Below are positions 41,744 through 43,731 of a DNA stretch of 43,731 bases, in pieces. Origin of the DNA: Woeseiaceae bacterium. Lineage in GTDB: Bacteria > Pseudomonadota > Gammaproteobacteria > Steroidobacterales > Woeseiaceae. Below the pieces are notes generated by a model, which saw only the letters and a list, made by a program, of their open reading frames with translations, made no database searches and was not told the DNA's origin. The DNA lies in NCBI GenBank assembly GCA_021773135.1, contig JAJFKP010000020.1, positions 1 to 43,731 on the forward strand. The letters run 5' to 3'. Both the position numbers and the translations under genes were made by a program. Within the stretch, counting starts at the first letter, position 1, and each line of letters begins with the position of its first letter.

Positions 41744-43731
41744 ATGAAACTATCGCCTGTTATTTGCCTGTCGATTGCAATGCTCACCGCCTGCAGCGAG
41801 CAGCCTGCAGACACTGGTCCGCAAGGCATCCCGATCGACAGCGACGACATCGCCGGTGTGGTCTCGAGTGCCGCGGGCCCGGAGGCAGGTGTCTGGGTGA
41901 TCGCGGAGACAGACGATCTCGGCACCCGTTTTGCACGCATAGTCGTAACAGATGACGATGGCAAATTCCTCGTGCCAGACCTGCCAACCGCAAATTACGA
42001 ACTGTGGGTGCGTGGCTATGGACTGGTCGATTCGGAGAAGACCGCAGCGCGCCCCGGACAAAGCGTCAATTTAAGCGCAACGGTCGCGCCAAACGCGGCC
42101 GCGGCTGCACGGGTTTATCCGGCAGCCTACTGGTTCGCAATGATGAATTTGCCGACTGAAGATGAGGTGGCTGAACTGGACGGTGGTCTGAATCTTTACC
42201 TGACCTGGGTGAAGAACATGGGTTGTGTAGGGTGTCATCAACTGGGCAACGAGGCGACCCGTACCATTCCTGAGTCACTTGCCGATATCGAGTCGTCAGA
42301 ACAAGCCTGGGCGCGGCGCATATCTTCGGGTCAGGCTGGCGACAGCATGATTCGTCTTGCCGCACAAAGTTTGCAGGGCCTGCCAATCAAATACATGGCC
42401 GAATGGACAGACCGCATTGCCGCCGGTGAGATTCCGGCGCATTCGCCCGAACGACCGGCAGGTGTTGAGCGTAATGTCGTGGCAACGATTCGCGACTGGT
42501 CAAGCCCACAGTACTACATGCATGACCTGTCGGGCACCGATCGTCGCAATCCGACAGTCAATGCCTACGGCAAACTTTACGGTGCGCCAGAACTGAGCAC
42601 GGACGAGATGCCGATACTCGACCCGGTCGCGAACACCGCTACCGTATTCAACCTCCCGGTTCGCGATGAGGACACGCCTACGACCAATTCAGCCCCCGTG
42701 GTTGCACCGTCGCCGTATTGGGGAGATGAGCGTATTTGGGACAGCAAGGCGAACGTCCACAATCCCATGCTCGATCAGGAAGGCAGGGTATGGATGACGG
42801 CGCGGATACGGGGTCCGGACAATCCCGGGTTTTGTAAAGAAGGATCAGAACATCCGTCCGCGATGCTGTACCCCAAGGACCGAACCAATCGCCAGCTCTC
42901 CGTATACGATCCGGAGACGGGCGGATATGTTTTCGTCGATACCTGTTTCAGCACCCATCACCTGCAGTTCGCTTATGACGACAACAACACACTGTGGACC
43001 AGTGGCGGTGGCGACGTGGTCGGCTGGCTGAATACCAACCAGTTTTTCGAGACTGGAGACGCCGCGGCATCGCAGGGTTGGGCGCCGCTCATTCTCGATA
43101 CCAATAGCAATGGCGAACAGGACGAGTGGACGGAGCCGGATGAAGAGATGGACCCGGACCTCGACATGCGTATTCCCAATGGTTTCTATGCGGTCATGCC
43201 TGAACCGCGTGGTGACGCCGTCTGGGGTTCGAACGCCTTTCGTTATCCCGGTTCGATCACCCGTTTGATCCCGGGCGACAAGCCTCCGCAAACGGCACTG
43301 GCCGAAGTCTATTATCCGCCGCTGCCGGGATTTGGTGTTCGCGGCGCGGACATCGACAAGAAAGGCGTGGTCTGGTCTTCGCTTGGAAGTGGGCACCTGG
43401 GTGAATTCGATCGCAGTAAGTGTCAGGGGCCCCTGAACGGGCCCGCAGCGACAGGCAATCATTGTCCCGAAGGCTGGACATTGCACGATCTGCCAGGCCC
43501 GGGTTTTGCTGATCTGCCCGAATTCAGCGTCGAGTCGAGCTACTACACCTGGGTCGATCAGCACAATTCGCTGGGTCTCGGCGAAGATGTGCCAATGGCA
43601 ACCGGCAACTTGTTTGACGGCGTGCACGCCCTGGTAGACGAAGAATTCGTCACCTTGAGAATTCCTTACCCGATGGGATTTTATACCAAAGGTTTCGAAG
43701 GCCGAATCGACGATCCCGATGCCGGCTGGAA
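41744..43731 (+). CDS. Large haem c / beta-propeller lipoprotein (3' end beyond window)
   Basis: The plus-strand frame from ATG 41744 is open to the last base, 662 codons without a stop. Lipobox MLTAC (C17) makes it a lipoprotein. Residues ~30-115 form a carboxypeptidase-regulatory-like beta-sandwich (GVVSSAAGPEAGVWVIAETD, DDGKFLVPDLPTANYELWV). A haem c site, CVGCHQ (C161-H165), follows in an all-helical stretch. From about residue 320 onward, blade-like segments (NPMLDQEGRVWMTARI, DDNNTLWTSGGGDVVGWLN, GDAVWGSNAFRYPGSITRL, DKKGVVWSSLGSGHLGEFD) suggest a propeller. It looks like an outer-membrane or periplasmic redox or sensor protein. It is divergent from the patatin gene. Confidence 0.87.
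   Translation, partial: MKLSPVICLSIAMLTACSEQPADTGPQGIPIDSDDIAGVVSSAAGPEAGVWVIAETDDLGTRFARIVVTDDDGKFLVPDLPTANYELWVRGYGLVDSEKTAARPGQSVNLSATVAPNAAAAARVYPAAYWFAMMNLPTEDEVAELDGGLNLYLTWVKNMGCVGCHQLGNEATRTIPESLADIESSEQAWARRISSGQAGDSMIRLAAQSLQGLPIKYMAEWTDRIAAGEIPAHSPERPAGVERNVVATIRDWSSPQYYMHDLSGTDRRNPTVNAYGKLYGAPELSTDEMPILDPVANTATVFNLPVRDEDTPTTNSAPVVAPSPYWGDERIWDSKANVHNPMLDQEGRVWMTARIRGPDNPGFCKEGSEHPSAMLYPKDRTNRQLSVYDPETGGYVFVDTCFSTHHLQFAYDDNNTLWTSGGGDVVGWLNTNQFFETGDAAASQGWAPLILDTNSNGEQDEWTEPDEEMDPDLDMRIPNGFYAVMPEPRGDAVWGSNAFRYPGSITRLIPGDKPPQTALAEVYYPPLPGFGVRGADIDKKGVVWSSLGSGHLGEFDRSKCQGPLNGPAATGNHCPEGWTLHDLPGPGFADLPEFSVESSYYTWVDQHNSLGLGEDVPMATGNLFDGVHALVDEEFVTLRIPYPMGFYTKGFEGRIDDPDAGW

Noticed and set aside
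42845-43627. 260-residue minus frame at the right edge
   Set aside because: Lies opposite the long haem/propeller lipoprotein frame, which has a lipobox and CxxCH and continues open to the edge; the minus frame has no recognisable family.

Overview
This window looks like chromosome from a Gram-negative bacterium with a rich envelope and c-type cytochromes, most likely a heterotrophic, probably marine gammaproteobacterium. The evidence is many signal peptides and lipoboxes, outer-membrane beta-barrels (a DUF3570 protein and two small barrels), Tat signals, CxxCH haem motifs, an FdxA ferredoxin, and TldD/PmbA, LemA and RssA-type patatin genes. The assignment is by gene content only; a Woeseia-like lineage is my guess. 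No tRNA, rRNA, CRISPR, phage or transposase gene was seen. TTG and GTG starts appear unusually often.

Layout. (1) 1-3.7 kb, minus strand: rhomboid-like protease, royal-jelly/SMP-30-type propeller, EamA transporter, and an MscS channel cut by the left edge. (2) 4.0-5.0 kb, plus: SRPBCC protein and fdxA. (3) 5.0-7.05 kb, minus: PpiC-like protein and HupE/UreJ-like protein, translationally coupled. (4) 7.1-9.3 kb, plus: short-chain dehydrogenase, HSL-type esterase, secreted cupin. (5) 9.3-10.6 kb, minus: a three-part methyltransferase of N2227 (carnosine N-methyltransferase) type. (6) 10.85-11.2 kb: three tandem copies of a roughly 117-bp element, next to a strong terminator. (7) 11.3-16.8 kb, minus: a haem protein, a LamG diheme lipoprotein and a Tat-exported DUF1501 protein. 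(8) 17.7-23.5 kb, plus and divergent from (7): an HzsA-like diheme lipoprotein, an SH3-barrel protein, a lipoprotein barrel, DUF4266 and DUF3570. (9) 23.8-27.8 kb, plus: MOSC, LemA, DUF2207, a second rhomboid and a LysE exporter. (10) 27.9-30.7 kb: TldD with a Tat-lipoprotein signal, and PmbA/TldE. (11) 30.8-32.5 kb: CBS-pair protein, two tiny genes, HPP membrane protein. (12) 32.6-34.6 kb, minus: cytochrome P450 and an unrecognised conserved-looking protein. (13) 34.9-39.5 kb: sulfatase lipoprotein, class D beta-lactamase, peroxiredoxin, GST, Reeler-like haem protein. (14) 39.5-43.7 kb: streptogramin-lyase-like propeller, patatin phospholipase, and a long cytochrome/propeller lipoprotein that runs off the right edge.

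How the genes fit together. The most coherent and least explained unit is the divergent pair of operons in regions (7) and (8). They encode eight exported proteins with at least five CxxCH sites, two or three predicted barrels, a Tat substrate and a tiny Cys/Gly-tailed lipoprotein. I read this as an envelope redox assembly of unknown substrate. A second, looser group of haem plus propeller proteins lies at the right end (39.0-43.7 kb). The other notable items are the tandem structured repeats at 10.85-11.2 kb and the mismatch between an exported TldD and an unexported TldE.
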